Part shown: piece by piece, positions 1-8,435 of the stretch
How positions within the stretch are numbered: the first letter of the stretch is position 1
How the letters are laid out: the number at the start of each line of letters is the position of its first letter
Assembly (NCBI GenBank): GCA_947470805.1
Contig: CANIVU010000037.1
Span: 1-64,000 of the forward strand
From: Acidobacteriota bacterium
GTDB lineage: Bacteria; Acidobacteriota; Terriglobia; Bryobacterales; Bryobacteraceae
Direction of reading: 5' to 3'
DNA: 64,000 nt
Position numbers and translations under genes: made by a program
Notes under the pieces: model-generated
Database searches by the model: none
What the model was told of the DNA's origin: nothing
What the model saw: only the letters and a program-made list of their open reading frames with translations

Positions 1-2
1 GG

Positions 3-1352
3 GCGGCGGGGATTTGCGAGCCGGTGGCGGACACGGCGACGGCGCGGAGCCTGCTGTGGGGGCAGCAGCAGTGGAAAGAACAAACCGAGCTGCAGGAGCG
101 GGAGGCGGCGGCGGTGGTGGCGCCGGTGTTTGCGTCGCTGGCGGAGGTGCCGGAGAGTTTGCGGGGGGATGAGTCGCTGTTTTCGAAGCTGCCGGGGGTG
201 TTTCATTTTCAGCATCCGTCGGGATTGTTTGTGGGTGGATCGATTACGCCGGATGAGTTGTACGATACGACGGCGGAGAATCCGAAGCGGTTCGGGTATG
301 TGCGGATTAAGAGTTTTGGCGCGCGGTCCGACAGCATCTTTGACGAGTTTCGGCGGATTTTGGGGGTGATGAACGAGTTTGCGCCGGACGGGTTGATTCT
401 GGACGTGCGGGGGAACCCGGGGGGGAGCATTAACGGGGCGGAGCGGCTGTTGCAGCTGTTGACGCCGGTGGCGATTACGCCGGCCGCCTTCCACTTTGCG
501 AACACGCCGACGATGCAGGAGATCCTGAATCGCATTGAGCAGTATGAGCCGAAGGATGCCGAGGAAATTGTGAAGATTACGCGGCTGAAGGCCGACTTCG
601 CCGATTGGATACAGGACGGGCTGGAGGCGGTGGCGGGGGGCAAGTTGATGACCGATGGGCATCCGCTGACGGCGGCGCGGATTGCGAATAGTGTGGGGCA
701 GGAGTATCAGGGGCCGGTGGCGCTGTTGATTGATTCGGCGTCGTATTCGGCGACCGATATTTTTACGGCGGGGTTTCAGGATCACGGGATTGGGATTGTG
801 ATTGGCGTGGACGAGAACACAGGCGGCGGGGGCGCGAGCCGGTGGCTGCACAAGGACGATTTATTTGAACGGCTGCAGATGATTCCGGGGATGCCGCTGC
901 GGCCGTTGCCGGGGGATGCGGCGATTGGGTTTGCGGTGCTGCGGTCTTCGCGGGTGGGCAAGTTTGCCGGGTACCCGCTGGAGGACGTGGGGGTGAAGCG
1001 GGATGTGCTGCGGCCGTTGACGAAGAAAGACCTGATGGACTGGGGGTCGGACCTGGTGCGGTTTGCTTGTTCGCAGCTGGCGGCGCGGCCGGTGTACCGG
1101 TTGCGGATTTTGGAGGCGACGTTTACGCCGGAGGGGCTGGCGGTGACGGTGGAGACGCGGAACCTGAACCGTCTGGTGTGCCTGCTGGACGGGCAACCGC
1201 GGCATGTGGCGAGCACGCGGGAAGGTTCCTTTGTGATTCCGGTGGACCCGATGGACCGGGAGGCGCAGGTGCTGACGGTCGAAGGACACGCGTGGACGGC
1301 TACTCGTACACTGGAGTTAGCCGCCGCTGCGCGGCGGACCCTTGCGACATGA
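3..1352 (+). CDS. S41-family peptidase, 5' end outside the window
   Basis: The frame is open from base 3, so the true start lies upstream; the first in-window start candidate is GTG at 24. The core matches the S41 (C-terminal processing / IRBP-like) fold: a strand GYVRIKSF, then LILDVRGNPGGS, then the nucleophile region SASYSATDIF, then ENTGGGGASRW and a closing VGVKRDVLRP. In CtpA-type enzymes the catalytic Lys sits in a GKG where this protein has only glycines, so it resembles the IRBP/tricorn-like branch, and classical Ser-Lys catalysis is doubtful. The stop codon overlaps the start of the kinase gene in an ATGA, which implies translational coupling. Its substrate cannot be inferred. I am confident of the family but not of activity. 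Confidence 0.85.
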   Translation, partial: AAGICEPVADTATARSLLWGQQQWKEQTELQEREAAAVVAPVFASLAEVPESLRGDESLFSKLPGVFHFQHPSGLFVGGSITPDELYDTTAENPKRFGYVRIKSFGARSDSIFDEFRRILGVMNEFAPDGLILDVRGNPGGSINGAERLLQLLTPVAITPAAFHFANTPTMQEILNRIEQYEPKDAEEIVKITRLKADFADWIQDGLEAVAGGKLMTDGHPLTAARIANSVGQEYQGPVALLIDSASYSATDIFTAGFQDHGIGIVIGVDENTGGGGASRWLHKDDLFERLQMIPGMPLRPLPGDAAIGFAVLRSSRVGKFAGYPLEDVGVKRDVLRPLTKKDLMDWGSDLVRFACSQLAARPVYRLRILEATFTPEGLAVTVETRNLNRLVCLLDGQPRHVASTREGSFVIPVDPMDREAQVLTVEGHAWTATRTLELAAAARRTLAT

Positions 1353-3847
1353 TCGGCCAGACCATCGCCCAGTACCGGATTGACGCCAAGATTGGGAAGG
1401 GTGGGATGGGCGTTGTTTACCGGGCGCAGGACACGCGGCTGGACCGGACGGTGGCGCTGAAGTTTTTGCCGAGGGAGTCGCTGGAGGGGTCGAACCGGGC
1501 GCGGTTTGTGCAGGAGGCGCGGACGGCGGCGCGGCTGTCACATCCGAATATCTGCCCGGTGTACGAGCTGCGGGAAGAGGGCGAGGACGTGTTCTTCGCG
1601 ATGGCGCTGCTGGAGGGGGAGACGCTGGCGGAGCGAATTGACCGGGGGGCGCTGGCGGTGCCGCTGGCGACTTCGCTGGCGATTCAGATTGCGAGCGGGT
1701 TGGAGGAGGCGCACCGGAACGGGGTGGTGCACCGGGACGTGAAGTCGGCGAACATCATTGTGAACGCTGAGGATCACGCCTATATTTTGGATTTTGGGCT
1801 GTCGTTGCTGAGCGGAGTGACTAGGATGACGGTGCCGGGGACGGTGGCGGGGACGCCATCGTATATGGCGCCGGAGCAGGCGTCGGGGCGGGAGGTGGAC
1901 CACCGGGCGGATGTGTGGGCGCTGGGGGTGGTGCTGTACGAGATGTTGACGGGGCGACGGCCGTTTGACCGGGACCGGGACGTGTCTACGCTGTACGCGA
2001 TTGTGCATGAAGAGGCGCCGGAGATGGTGGGCGTTCCGGAGGGGTTGCGGCGGGTGGTGGCGCGGGCGCTGGCGAAGGATCCGGGGGCGCGTTACCAATC
2101 AGCGCGGGAGATGGCGGCGGACCTGCGGAGGATGCAGGAGGGGCGGGCGCTGGCGGCGGCGACGATGACGCAGATACGGCCTGTGCAGACGGGGCGTAGG
2201 GGTTGGATGATTTGGGCGGCGGTGGCGGTGGTGTCCGCGGCTGGGGGCGTTGGCATCTGGCAGAAGATGGGCGGGCCCGCAGGGGAGAAGCGGATTGCGA
2301 TTCTGCCGTTTGAGGTGATTGGCGGAGGCGAGGAGACACGGGCAATTTCCGATGGATTGGTGGACACGTTGACGTCGCGATTGAGCGAGACGGAGAGCGT
2401 GCAGAAGCAGTTGTTGATTGTGCCGGCGAGCGAGATACGGTCCCGAAAGATTGCGAGCGCCGAGGAGGCGCGGCGGGTGTATGGGGCGACGCTGGTGGTG
2501 ACGGGGAGCGTGCAGGGCGGGGGCGAGACGACGCTGTTTAACGTGAACCTTGTGGATGCGGTGACGATGCGGCAGTTGGGGTCGCGGAGTTTTTCGTTTG
2601 ATGCGAAGAACCCGATTGGCATTCGGAAAGAGGCGCTGGGGCGGCTGTTGAGTTTGCTGAATGTGCAGTTGGCGAATGCGGCGGCGCCAGCGGAGGGGGA
2701 GACGTCGACACCGGGGGCGTATGCGGAGTATTTGAAGGCGCGCGGGTTCATGGCGCGGTATGACGTGGCGGGGAATTTAGACCGGGCGATTGAGAGTTAC
2801 CAGGCGGCGACGCAGTTGGACGGGAAGTATGCGTTGGCGTTCGCGGGGCTGGCGGAGGCGGCGTGGCGAAAGGCGACGAACACGGGCGATAAGCAGTGGG
2901 CGGAGCGGGCCGTTGGGGCGGCGGAGCAGGCGGTGCGGCTGGACCCGAAACTGCCGGCGGCGCAGGCGCGGCTGGGGGAGATCTACGCGCAGAGCGGGCG
3001 GCGGGAGGAGGCGATTGGGGCGTTGCGGACGGCGTTGCAACTGGAGCCGGCGAATGCGGAGGCGCATCGGGGGCTGGCGGGTTTGTACACGAACATGGGG
3101 CGGTTCGCGGAGGCGGAGGAGGCGTATTTGCAGGTGACACGGTTCCGGCCTACCGACTGGTATGCGTTCCTGCAGTTGGGGGTTTTCTATTGGGACCAGA
3201 ACCGGTATGCGGAGGCGGAGGCGGCGTTGCAGAACGCGGCGAAGCTGGCGCCGAATAACGAAATTGTGTACCGGAATCTGGCGGGGTTGAATTTGGTGCA
3301 GGGGAAGTACGGCAAGGCGCGGGAGCAGGTGCAGGTGGCGTTGAAGCTGAAGCCTTCGGCACGGGCGTTCAGTTTGCTGGGGTTGGCGAATTACTTTGAG
3401 CGGAAGTTTCCGGAGGCGGCGTCGGCACTGGAGGCGGCGGTGGAGTTGGATGGGAATTACTATGTTGGGTGGGGAAATTTGGGGAGCGCGTACCGGTGGG
3501 TGCCGGGGAGTGAGGCGAAGGCGAAGGCGGCTTTGCTGCGGGCGGTGGGGCTGGCGGAGAAGCGGCTGGCGGTGACGCCGGAGGATAACAATATCCGCGC
3601 GAATTTGGCGGAATACCGCGCGAAGTTGGGGGATAAGCAAGGGGCGGTGGCGGAGATTGAGCGGATTCCGGCGGCCAATCGCGGGGCGTATTGGGGGCGG
3701 ATTGCGATGGCGTATGAGCTGGCCGGGGAGCGGAAGCGGGCTGTGGAAACGGTGCGGACGGCGCTGGGGAATTCGGCGCTCTTGAGCGAGATCAAGGATG
3801 AGCCGGATATGGCGGAGTTATTGAAGGATCCGGGGCTGCGGCGGTAG
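1349..3847 (+). CDS. Transmembrane Ser/Thr protein kinase with TolB-like and TPR domains
   Basis: An 832-residue Pkn-type receptor kinase. The ATG at 1349 overlaps the preceding stop and begins MIGQTIAQYR directly before the kinase domain; the open frame further upstream is only the shadow of the protease gene. Kinase motifs: glycine loop GKGGMGVVY (16-24), invariant Lys in VALK (38), HRD (128-130) with K132 and N135, DFG (148-150) and APEQ. All catalytic residues are present, so it should be active. One membrane helix lies at about 285-304. Outside it is a TolB-N-like segment (RIAILPFEVIGGG, SDGLVDTLTSRL), then at least six TPRs to the C-terminus. This layout (cytoplasmic kinase, extracytoplasmic sensor and TPRs) is common in Acidobacteriota. 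The ligand is unknown. Confidence 0.93.
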   Translation: MIGQTIAQYRIDAKIGKGGMGVVYRAQDTRLDRTVALKFLPRESLEGSNRARFVQEARTAARLSHPNICPVYELREEGEDVFFAMALLEGETLAERIDRGALAVPLATSLAIQIASGLEEAHRNGVVHRDVKSANIIVNAEDHAYILDFGLSLLSGVTRMTVPGTVAGTPSYMAPEQASGREVDHRADVWALGVVLYEMLTGRRPFDRDRDVSTLYAIVHEEAPEMVGVPEGLRRVVARALAKDPGARYQSAREMAADLRRMQEGRALAAATMTQIRPVQTGRRGWMIWAAVAVVSAAGGVGIWQKMGGPAGEKRIAILPFEVIGGGEETRAISDGLVDTLTSRLSETESVQKQLLIVPASEIRSRKIASAEEARRVYGATLVVTGSVQGGGETTLFNVNLVDAVTMRQLGSRSFSFDAKNPIGIRKEALGRLLSLLNVQLANAAAPAEGETSTPGAYAEYLKARGFMARYDVAGNLDRAIESYQAATQLDGKYALAFAGLAEAAWRKATNTGDKQWAERAVGAAEQAVRLDPKLPAAQARLGEIYAQSGRREEAIGALRTALQLEPANAEAHRGLAGLYTNMGRFAEAEEAYLQVTRFRPTDWYAFLQLGVFYWDQNRYAEAEAALQNAAKLAPNNEIVYRNLAGLNLVQGKYGKAREQVQVALKLKPSARAFSLLGLANYFERKFPEAASALEAAVELDGNYYVGWGNLGSAYRWVPGSEAKAKAALLRAVGLAEKRLAVTPEDNNIRANLAEYRAKLGDKQGAVAEIERIPAANRGAYWGRIAMAYELAGERKRAVETVRTALGNSALLSEIKDEPDMAELLKDPGLRR

Positions 3848-3878
3848 GTTGTTTTTGCGGGAGGTGTTGCGTCTTGGG

Positions 3879-3937
3879 GACACTCCTGCTGGTTGGGTTA
3901 GGGGCCGAACGGCAATGCGGGTTTTTCCCGGAGTGTC
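3879..3937. terminator. Inverted repeat between convergent genes, possible terminator
   Basis: Arms GACACTCC (3879-3886) and GGAGTGTC (3930-3937) are perfect. A nested CGGG-TTTTT-CCCG hairpin lies just inside the right arm. They sit in the 147-base gap between the convergent kinase gene and the 52-residue gene. No convincing U-tract follows on either strand, so the terminator role is inferred from position. Confidence 0.4.
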
Positions 3938-3994
3938 GCCGGAGGGGTGTTCGATCGCGCGGGAAGGATGGCAGGGTGACGTTTTTTTGGGGCG

Positions 3995-4153
3995 TTAGTT
4001 GCCGCCGCCCTTGTCGACGTCCATGCCGATTTCGTCTTTGAGCGATTCGGCGAGGAGGGTCATGGCCTGGGTGACGATGGTGCGGGCTACTTCCGGGGTG
4101 ACGAGGGCAGCGCCCTGGAGCAGGGCGATGGCTTCATTGATTTTTTGTTGCAT
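3995..4153 (-). CDS. Small 52-residue protein at the end of the PspA/ABC/AAA operon
   Basis: Starts MQQKINEAIALLQGAA and ends GMDVDKGGGN. The same frame stays open upstream into the AAA gene, but the ATG at 4153 is preferred. It begins 26 bases after the AAA stop and has a TATACT hexamer six bases before the ATG. Predicted mostly helical and soluble, with an acidic, glycine-rich tail; no signal peptide or membrane segment. I do not recognise a family. Position suggests an accessory factor or regulator of the AAA protein. The residue pattern looks like a real protein (alternating hydrophobics, no low-complexity Arg/Pro runs), but its small size lowers confidence. Confidence 0.6.
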   Translation of the reverse strand: MQQKINEAIALLQGAALVTPEVARTIVTQAMTLLAESLKDEIGMDVDKGGGN

Positions 4154-4159
4154 TGGGGG

Positions 4160-4165
4160 AGTATA
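4160..4165 (-). promoter_or_regulatory. -10-like hexamer before the 52-residue gene
   Basis: Minus-strand TATACT ends six bases before the ATG at 4153, so transcription from it would give a leaderless mRNA. It could let the last gene be expressed apart from the operon. No clear -35. Confidence 0.4.
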
Positions 4166-4179
4166 GCTGGAAATACGCT

Positions 4180-5898
4180 CTATTCGCCAACCAGGAGTTT
4201 CAGCTCCGCCAGGCGCTCGGCGATTTCGGCGCGGGGCATTTGGCGGTATTTTTCCGGCAGAAGGCTGCGGCGGGTGCATTCGCTGACGGCGATGAGCGTT
4301 TGCATTTCGATCTCCGCCGGGTAGGAGGGCGGGATGAAATCTTCGAGGACGTGGGTGAGATCTTCGGCGTCGACGGCGAGATCCTTTTCGAGGGCGCTCT
4401 TCATGCTGGCGCGGACGAGGATGGCTTCGATGTCGGCTCCGGACATAGTTCCTGCTTTTTCGAGGAAGAGTTTTTCGACTTCTGGGGAGGCGAGGGTGAC
4501 GCCGGTCTTCTTCATCATGGCGCGGAGCATGGCCATGCGGTCTTCGTCGGTATCGGGGTAGAAGAGGGCGAGATGCTCTTCGGCGCGGCCCTGGCGTTTG
4601 AGATCGACGGGGAGCAAGTCCGGCCGGCAGGTGAGGAGGAACCAGATGACCTTGCCGCGGTTTTCGGTGTTGCCCATGAACTGGGCCACTTGAGCGAAGA
4701 CGCGGCCGCTGACGCCGGAGTCTCCGGAGGAAGAGCGGTCGCCGAGTTGGGCGTCGGCTTCATCGACGATGACCATGATGGGGCTCATGGCTTTGAGCAG
4801 TGCCAGGACGCGTTGGAGGTTGCCTTCGGTTTGGCCTTGCCACATAGAGCGGAAGTTTTTGAGGACGACCGCGGGGATGCCGACGTCGCCGGCGAAGCAG
4901 GTGGCGAGGAAGGTTTTGCCGGTGCCGACGGGGCCGCAGAGGACGTAGCCCATGGGGACGACATCGCTGCGCCCGGCGCGGATGGCGGTGGCGGCGTCCG
5001 TCAGCATTTGCTTGGCCGCGGCGGAGCCGGAGACGTTCGAGAGGGTGAAGCGGGTTTGAATGAACTCCAACATGCCGCCGCTTTCGGCTTCGATCATTTC
5101 GCGTTTGCGGCGGCCGAGTTCCTTGGCGGTGAGAGGGATTTTGTTGTGATGGGCGTGGGCGAGGAGGCCCTGGAGCTGGACGCGTTTGAGGCCGCTGGTG
5201 AGGGCGGCGAGTTGGGCGGGGGCGACGTCGGAACCTTCTGGGAGAGGGGTTTGTTGGAGGAACCAGTTGATGAATTCGAGGCGTTCGGCTTCGTCGGGAA
5301 GGGGGATCGACACGGGGGCGACGCCGGGGTGTTGGACGATGCTTTGGTTGACTTCGAGGAGGTTCTCGGCGATTAAGCAGATGGTGACGTCCTGGCGAAG
5401 GAACACCGGGTTCTGGGCCCAGCGCTTGAGGATGACGAGGGCGTTGCGGTCTTCGGCGGAGAGGGAATGTGGGTCGCCGGCGGGGGCGATGGTTTCGGCG
5501 TAGGAGAGGGAAAAAGCTATTTTGCGGTTATCGAGGAGGCGGAGGCGGAGGTAGTTGTCGAGGATGTTCATCACGCCGTCGGGATTGCGGGGGAGGCCGG
5601 CGGAGTAGTTGGAACCGTGGAAGGTGTCGTAGCCGGAGAGGGCGCTACGGAAGTCGGCCTGCATTTCGTTGGTGGCGAAGGAGAGGCCGCCGCCGCGGTC
5701 GTAATCGAAGACGATTTGGCGGGCGGAGAAGAGGCCTTTTTGGAGGAAGTCCTTGAGGGAGAGGAATTCGAGGGCGCCGTTGCGGCGGAGGGGGACCAGA
5801 TCGTGCACATTTTCGTGCAGGATGAACTGCACGTAGGCACCGGAGAAGTATTTCTGGGAGAGCTCTTGGGCCCATTGCGGCCAGGGATTTTCGGCCAT
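4180..5898 (-). CDS. AAA-family ATPase with a degenerate first ATPase-like half
   Basis: 572 residues from MAENPWPQWA. Its ATG shares base 5898 with the stop of the upstream membrane protein gene, giving tight coupling. The C-terminal AAA module has Walker A GPVGTGKT (322-329), Walker B IMVIVDEAD (374-382) and a sensor/Arg region LLTCRPDLLPVDLKRQGR (421-438). The N-terminal half (about 1-215) contains AAA-like stretches (KIAFSLSYAE, VTICLIAENLLEVN, PLPDEAERLEFINWFL) but no Walker A, so it looks like an inactive first AAA copy. No membrane segment. As a family, such ATPases remodel proteins, like PspF/VPS4-type partners. Here it probably acts on the PspA-like or membrane components encoded just upstream; that role is inference. 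Confidence 0.88.
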   Translation of the reverse strand: MAENPWPQWAQELSQKYFSGAYVQFILHENVHDLVPLRRNGALEFLSLKDFLQKGLFSARQIVFDYDRGGGLSFATNEMQADFRSALSGYDTFHGSNYSAGLPRNPDGVMNILDNYLRLRLLDNRKIAFSLSYAETIAPAGDPHSLSAEDRNALVILKRWAQNPVFLRQDVTICLIAENLLEVNQSIVQHPGVAPVSIPLPDEAERLEFINWFLQQTPLPEGSDVAPAQLAALTSGLKRVQLQGLLAHAHHNKIPLTAKELGRRKREMIEAESGGMLEFIQTRFTLSNVSGSAAAKQMLTDAATAIRAGRSDVVPMGYVLCGPVGTGKTFLATCFAGDVGIPAVVLKNFRSMWQGQTEGNLQRVLALLKAMSPIMVIVDEADAQLGDRSSSGDSGVSGRVFAQVAQFMGNTENRGKVIWFLLTCRPDLLPVDLKRQGRAEEHLALFYPDTDEDRMAMLRAMMKKTGVTLASPEVEKLFLEKAGTMSGADIEAILVRASMKSALEKDLAVDAEDLTHVLEDFIPPSYPAEIEMQTLIAVSECTRRSLLPEKYRQMPRAEIAERLAELKLLVGE

Positions 5899-6797
5899 TA
5901 GCGGGTCCTGTCTTTTTGGTCGAAGGGGTTGAGGGAGACGGGCGCGGTGCTGGTGGGCATGGGCGCGATGGTGTCGCCGCCGGCGATGGAGAAGAAGTCT
6001 TCGATTTCGCGGACGGTGGCTTCGGTGGATTCGACGTCGGCGATCAGGCCTTCGAGTTTTTCGGTGACCATTTGCGGGTCGGTGAGGGTGACGGATTGAT
6101 CGCGGATGAGTTCGAGGACGTCTTCGATGGCTTCGACCTGGACGTTGATGACCTGGAGATCGTCGACAATTTTGCGGAAACGTTCCTGGCGTTTTTTCAG
6201 GATTTCGATGCGTTTTCGGTTGATTTCCTGGACTTTGACGGGCTGTTTGGCGAGGTCGCGTTCGAGGGTTTCGACGTCTTTGTCGATGGCGCGGGGGTTG
6301 GCGCGTTGGAGGTATTCGGTGTAGGTGATGCCGGCGTTGGCGAGGCGGAGGAAGGAGGTGAGGAGGCCGTCGAGGCGATTGGACATCTGGTCGACGAAGA
6401 TTTGGGAGGTGCTGGAGAGGCGGGCGTAGTTGGCGCGGATGTTCTGGCACAGCTGCAGGAGCTTGCCATAACGGTCGCGGATCATGGGGGTGAGCTGCTG
6501 CTGCATTTGGCGGACGCGGAGGTCGTGTTGCTTCTTTTCCTCCTCATATTTCCAGCTGCGGACGAGGCGGCGGAAGGCGCTGGACTGGGGGACGACGGCC
6601 ATGTACATGAGCTCCACGCCGGCGGCGAGGAGGATGGGGAGGGCGGTACCGGAGACAAGCGCGAAGGCGGCGGCGCCGGCGAGGCCGATGACGTTGTACT
6701 GCCACTTGAAGGCCTCCTTCAAGTAATTGACGTTTCCGGTCTCGATCTCATCCACCTTGCTGGTGATTTGAGATTTGTAGTTGTAGTCGTCTGGCAT
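5898..6797 (-). CDS. Inner-membrane coiled-coil protein, family not recognised
   Basis: 299 residues. A short charged N-terminus precedes one long or two short membrane helices at about 35-69, rich in Ala, Gly and Leu. The rest is strongly helical, charged coiled coil (about 80-265) with Glu/Lys/Arg-rich heptads, ending in a short Pro/Ser/Thr tail. There is no signal peptide beyond the membrane segment. The start lies 24 bases after the ABC ATPase stop, and the gene overlaps the AAA gene by one base. A TACACT hexamer occurs 13 bases before the ATG. The architecture suggests a membrane scaffold that could link the ABC transporter to the AAA ATPase; this is inferred from layout only. Confidence 0.8.
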   Translation of the reverse strand: MPDDYNYKSQITSKVDEIETGNVNYLKEAFKWQYNVIGLAGAAAFALVSGTALPILLAAGVELMYMAVVPQSSAFRRLVRSWKYEEEKKQHDLRVRQMQQQLTPMIRDRYGKLLQLCQNIRANYARLSSTSQIFVDQMSNRLDGLLTSFLRLANAGITYTEYLQRANPRAIDKDVETLERDLAKQPVKVQEINRKRIEILKKRQERFRKIVDDLQVINVQVEAIEDVLELIRDQSVTLTDPQMVTEKLEGLIADVESTEATVREIEDFFSIAGGDTIAPMPTSTAPVSLNPFDQKDRTR

Positions 6798-6821
6798 TCC
6801 GAACTTTACCAGTGTAGCGGT

Positions 6822-7646
<825 letters not shown>

Positions 7647-8435
7647 TTATTTGCGCTCCAGGGTGAGTTCGGCGTAGGGGCAAACGATTCGTTTGAAGAA
7701 GCCGATGGCGTAATCCTGCGTGAGGCCGACAGAGAGGATGACGATTTGGATGGCGAAGACTTCGGCGAGATGGAAGTGCTTGTTCTGGTTGAGCAGCATG
7801 GCGCCGACGCCGCCTTCGGCGCGGGAGATGCCTTCGACCATCGTCAGCATCATCCAGCCGATGGCTGCATTTTGACGGAGGACCTCGATGGCGCGATCGG
7901 CCGTGCCGAGGACGACGACCTCCCAGACGACTTGCCACTCGGACATGCGGAGGGTGCGGGCGTGATCGAACTTGGATTTCGGGATGGCTTCAATTTCGGC
8001 GGCCATGGAGGTGACGAAGAAGACGGACATGCCGAAGACGAGGAGGGAGACCTTCAGCGGGCGGCCGCCGCCGACGAGGAGGGTGAAGACGAAGGTGAGG
8101 CCGATGAGGCCCAGGAAACGGCCCTTGGCCACCGCGGCGGCGAGCGGGCGGAAGAAGGGCATTACCGTGGCGTAGCAGAGGACGAGGGAGAGGAAGACGG
8201 TCCAGGCGAGGGATTCGACGTTGAGGAAGAAGCTGGTGATGAGTTCCTGGCCGAGGCCTTGATCCATCCAGAGTGTGCCCAGGGCGCGGAAGACTTCCGG
8301 CGGCGTGGGCAGGACCTGGAAGGGGGCGACGAACCAGATGACGAGGGCGAGTACCGCCTGCACGGCCACCACCACCCGCATGGAGGCGGAGGTGGCCGTG
8401 TGGTTGGGTACGAAGACCTTACTGAGGTCGTTCAT
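7647..8435 (-). CDS. ABC transporter permease, NitT/TauT-like
   Basis: 262 residues with about six hydrophobic segments (the first at about 19-37, others in the 70-95, 105-150, 185-205 and 225-245 regions). The cytoplasmic loop near AAEIEAIPKSKFDHARTLRMS is the coupling (EAA-like) region of BPD permeases, with the expected A-x-x-L-x-x-S spacing. The start abuts the stop of the SBP-OmpA gene and the stop abuts the ATPase start, so the three were clearly kept as a unit. Its loop GGGRPLKVS and the family resemblance place it in the nitrate/taurine transporter branch. Confidence 0.88.
   Translation of the reverse strand: MNDLSKVFVPNHTATSASMRVVVAVQAVLALVIWFVAPFQVLPTPPEVFRALGTLWMDQGLGQELITSFFLNVESLAWTVFLSLVLCYATVMPFFRPLAAAVAKGRFLGLIGLTFVFTLLVGGGRPLKVSLLVFGMSVFFVTSMAAEIEAIPKSKFDHARTLRMSEWQVVWEVVVLGTADRAIEVLRQNAAIGWMMLTMVEGISRAEGGVGAMLLNQNKHFHLAEVFAIQIVILSVGLTQDYAIGFFKRIVCPYAELTLERK

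Noticed and set aside
1067-1348. Long N-terminal extension of the kinase
   Set aside because: It is the out-of-frame shadow of the protease gene; the ATG at 1349 directly before the kinase fold is the natural start.
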